A stretch of 64,000 nt of DNA from Trichobilharzia regenti. Lineage: Eukaryota > Platyhelminthes > Trematoda > Strigeidida > Schistosomatidae. The number at the start of each line of letters is the position of its first letter. Position 1 is the stretch's first letter. Location of the stretch: the NCBI GenBank assembly GCA_944472135.2, contig OX235265.1, positions 45,481,459-45,545,458 on the forward strand, given 5' to 3'. The position numbers and the translations under genes are program-made. The notes beneath the pieces were generated by a model. That model was not told the origin of the DNA, made no database searches, and worked only from the letters and a program-made list of their open reading frames with translations. This document shows, piece by piece, positions 62,344 to 64,000 of this stretch.

Positions 62344-62945
62344 CTATTATTCCCTTGGGTTCCGAGTGGAACATAAGGCTTCAACAGCATATCTTCATTT
62401 CATCCTGTTGCCTGCAATCCTTTTCAGCTGACTCGACGATTGCCCATAAACTCTCATCTCTACCTCGTACGATCTTTTCCATGTCACCCTGGGACGCATA
62501 CCCAACTCTCGTTCTGTTCGAGGACCTGGCGTTTGATGTTTAACTCACCGTTTGCTTCAGCTTATGTCCGACTCATCTCCATTTCCTTCGGCATATTTGT
62601 TGGGCGATAGGTTTTTGGTCGGTTTCTTCTCAGAGTTACTTGTTACTAATCTTTTCTGTCCATTTGATCTTCAGTATAGAGCCCAAAAAGGCAGCTGTTG
62701 ATGAATGTCTGCAATGGTAGTATGTTGGAAATGCTTTTATTTCGGTGACACGTCGTCAGCTCTCTGACCCATACAGAGAAGCACTTGCATATTATAAATC
62801 CCAGTCTTATTCCTCGTGCTGACTACATTAGATTTTGACACTGATTTAAGTTTAATAAAGGTCTGTCTTGCTCTCCCAAACCCGTCTGACTTTGATGTCC
62901 TCATCTGTTCTGCCCTATAGTTGAAACAATACTACTCAGATCATT
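62344..62945 (-). mobile_element. RTE-type LINE (SR2-like) 3' fragment
   Basis: The left end CTATTATTCCCTTGGGTTCC matches the 3' end at 58106 (ATTATTGTTCCCTTGGGTTC). The body aligns with that copy (CATATTTGTTGGGCGATAGG; TGATGAATGTCTGCAA), up to TTTGATGTCCTCATCTGTT. No motif C is included. Confidence 0.78.
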
Positions 62946-63388
62946 GGAATTGCACTGTTAAACTCTGTACTTATGTATCGTCTTGTTATCATCTTGGTGA
63001 TACTTTCATTTCAATAATAGTGATATTATTTAGCTGACCACTATTAACAGAATACTCAAGTGAGTGCAATTTACTAACTACACTATTTTACACATGGTAA
63101 TACTTCTAACCACATTTCGTATTCCAGTAATATCTTCGGTATTCTTCTTTATGAGACTAACGTACAGTTCATTTCATACAATGATTCCCTTTTATAAATT
63201 TGAACAAAGAAAGAAGAAACATTGGCGCAGAATAATCTGGGTTCATTTTATTTCGTTGGTTCTCATCAGCTGCGTACAACCTGAATTTTTTAATAAAAGT
63301 AAAAAGTGTACAATTTTAACAAACCTTTGTCCATCAGCAAGCATATTGTCAGAGCGTCATAGTGAAATAAAGCGTTGAGATTTACAGG

Positions 63389-63646
63389 GTGTCTAAAGTG
63401 TGTGTAAAGTGCGAACATGTGCCAAGGAGCCTCCAGTTAAAGGGACCTAATTGTTTAAGCTCTTCAATCTCCAAACACCTGATTGACACAGGACACCGAG
63501 TAGATGTGCTGGAATCATTCAAAATAATTAACAGACAAAGTACCTTAAGTCTTCTCAGGTTTGCTGAAGCTATAGCGATAAAACGATTGAAGCCTGACTT
63601 ATATGTCCAAAAAGAATCCGTTGTTGGACTTCAATTACCCTGGTGA
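63389..63646 (+). pseudogene. Penelope-like element endonuclease C-terminus
   Basis: A 85-codon frame: CEHVPRSLQLKGPNCLSSSI, SKHLIDTGHRVDVLESFKII, LLRFAEAIAIKRLKPDLYVQ, and final GLQLPW. This is the conserved end of the GIY-YIG endonuclease linked to Penelope RTs, which cuts target DNA. The N-terminal catalytic GIY-YIG part is not found upstream in frame, so the copy is truncated or decayed. The end is well preserved and terminates at a natural stop. Confidence 0.8.
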
Positions 63647-64000
63647 ATCACTTCTTAGTAACTCTTTGTTTTTTAACTTTGTAAAGTTATCTTTTCACTC
63701 CAGCCCCCCCTTTATTTTTCACTTGGCTCCCTTAAGAGATAATTTTTCTTGATCTTCTGAGTTCTGCTCAATGTATTACCTCATCAACTTCTTATCTGAT
63801 CTCATGTGCACCGAAATTTTAAAATTTCGATCTTCTCTTATCTAATTACGTAACTATTGCTAATTTTCTTTTGTTACCACCCCGACAACACAACTGTTAA
63901 TTAATTTTTTTGAGAAACTTCTCTCTACCAAGATATATATATATATATCTTGTTTGAAAACACGTTTTCTGATATATGGGGAAATTAGAAGAAAAAGAGT
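63647..64000. other. 3' flank of Penelope remnant, no gene seen
   Basis: C/T-rich stretch near 63700 (CAGCCCCCCCTTT) and an (AT)n run near 63939-63951. Possibly the untranslated tail of the Penelope copy. Confidence 0.4.

Overview
This window looks like nuclear DNA of a digenean flatworm, most likely a schistosome (blood fluke). The evidence is AT-rich sequence, genes split by very small introns (29-39 nt), and a repeat set typical of schistosomes: CsRn1-type Ty3/Gypsy, BEL/Pao, RTE and CR1-like LINEs, Penelope-like elements, a Merlin DNA transposon and tRNA-derived SINEs, one of them with a decayed hammerhead ribozyme. The species cannot be named from the sequence alone.

Three host genes are supported. 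SEC61A (15504-18564, +) can be assembled completely from eight exons: 475 codons with all phases consistent. RPS14/uS11 (24849-24355, -) is complete in two exons, 152 codons. MAU2/SCC4, the cohesin-loader partner (52484-61485, +), is represented by its first four exons, about 330 residues, and runs off the right edge. The genes are unrelated housekeeping functions and form no operon.

Layout: 1-2.8 kb, end of a CsRn1-type Gypsy element with its probable 3' LTR. 2.9-3.8 kb, a short Merlin copy with perfect 8-bp target duplications. 4.2-7.2 kb, a CR1-like LINE that lost its reverse-transcriptase core. 7.5-8.9 kb, a heavily decayed Gypsy pol. 9.0-13.1 kb (-) and 29.0-32.9 kb (+), two inverted copies of one short BEL/Pao-like element carrying gag-like sequence but no recognisable pol enzymes; they bracket SEC61A and RPS14. 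22-23 kb, a SINE and a Penelope endonuclease remnant inside a ~165-bp-arm inverted repeat. 35.4-40.0 kb, an essentially intact, very young Ty3/Gypsy element (two 352-bp LTRs differing at 2 sites, 4-bp target duplication) inserted into a dead Penelope reverse transcriptase. 45.3-46.1 kb, two solo BEL LTRs head to head. 49.6-51.2, 58.1-59.1 and 62.3-62.9 kb, three RTE (SR2-like) 3' fragments. 62.0 kb, a solo LTR of the same family as the young Gypsy element, sitting in an RTE tail. 63.4-63.6 kb, a Penelope endonuclease C-terminus.

I saw no bacterial-type system, CRISPR array, rRNA gene or free-standing tRNA gene. The most interesting material is the architecture of the mobile elements: the shared lesion and mosaic LTRs of the BEL pair, the inverted arrangements, the ribozyme-bearing SINE, and the intact Gypsy element.
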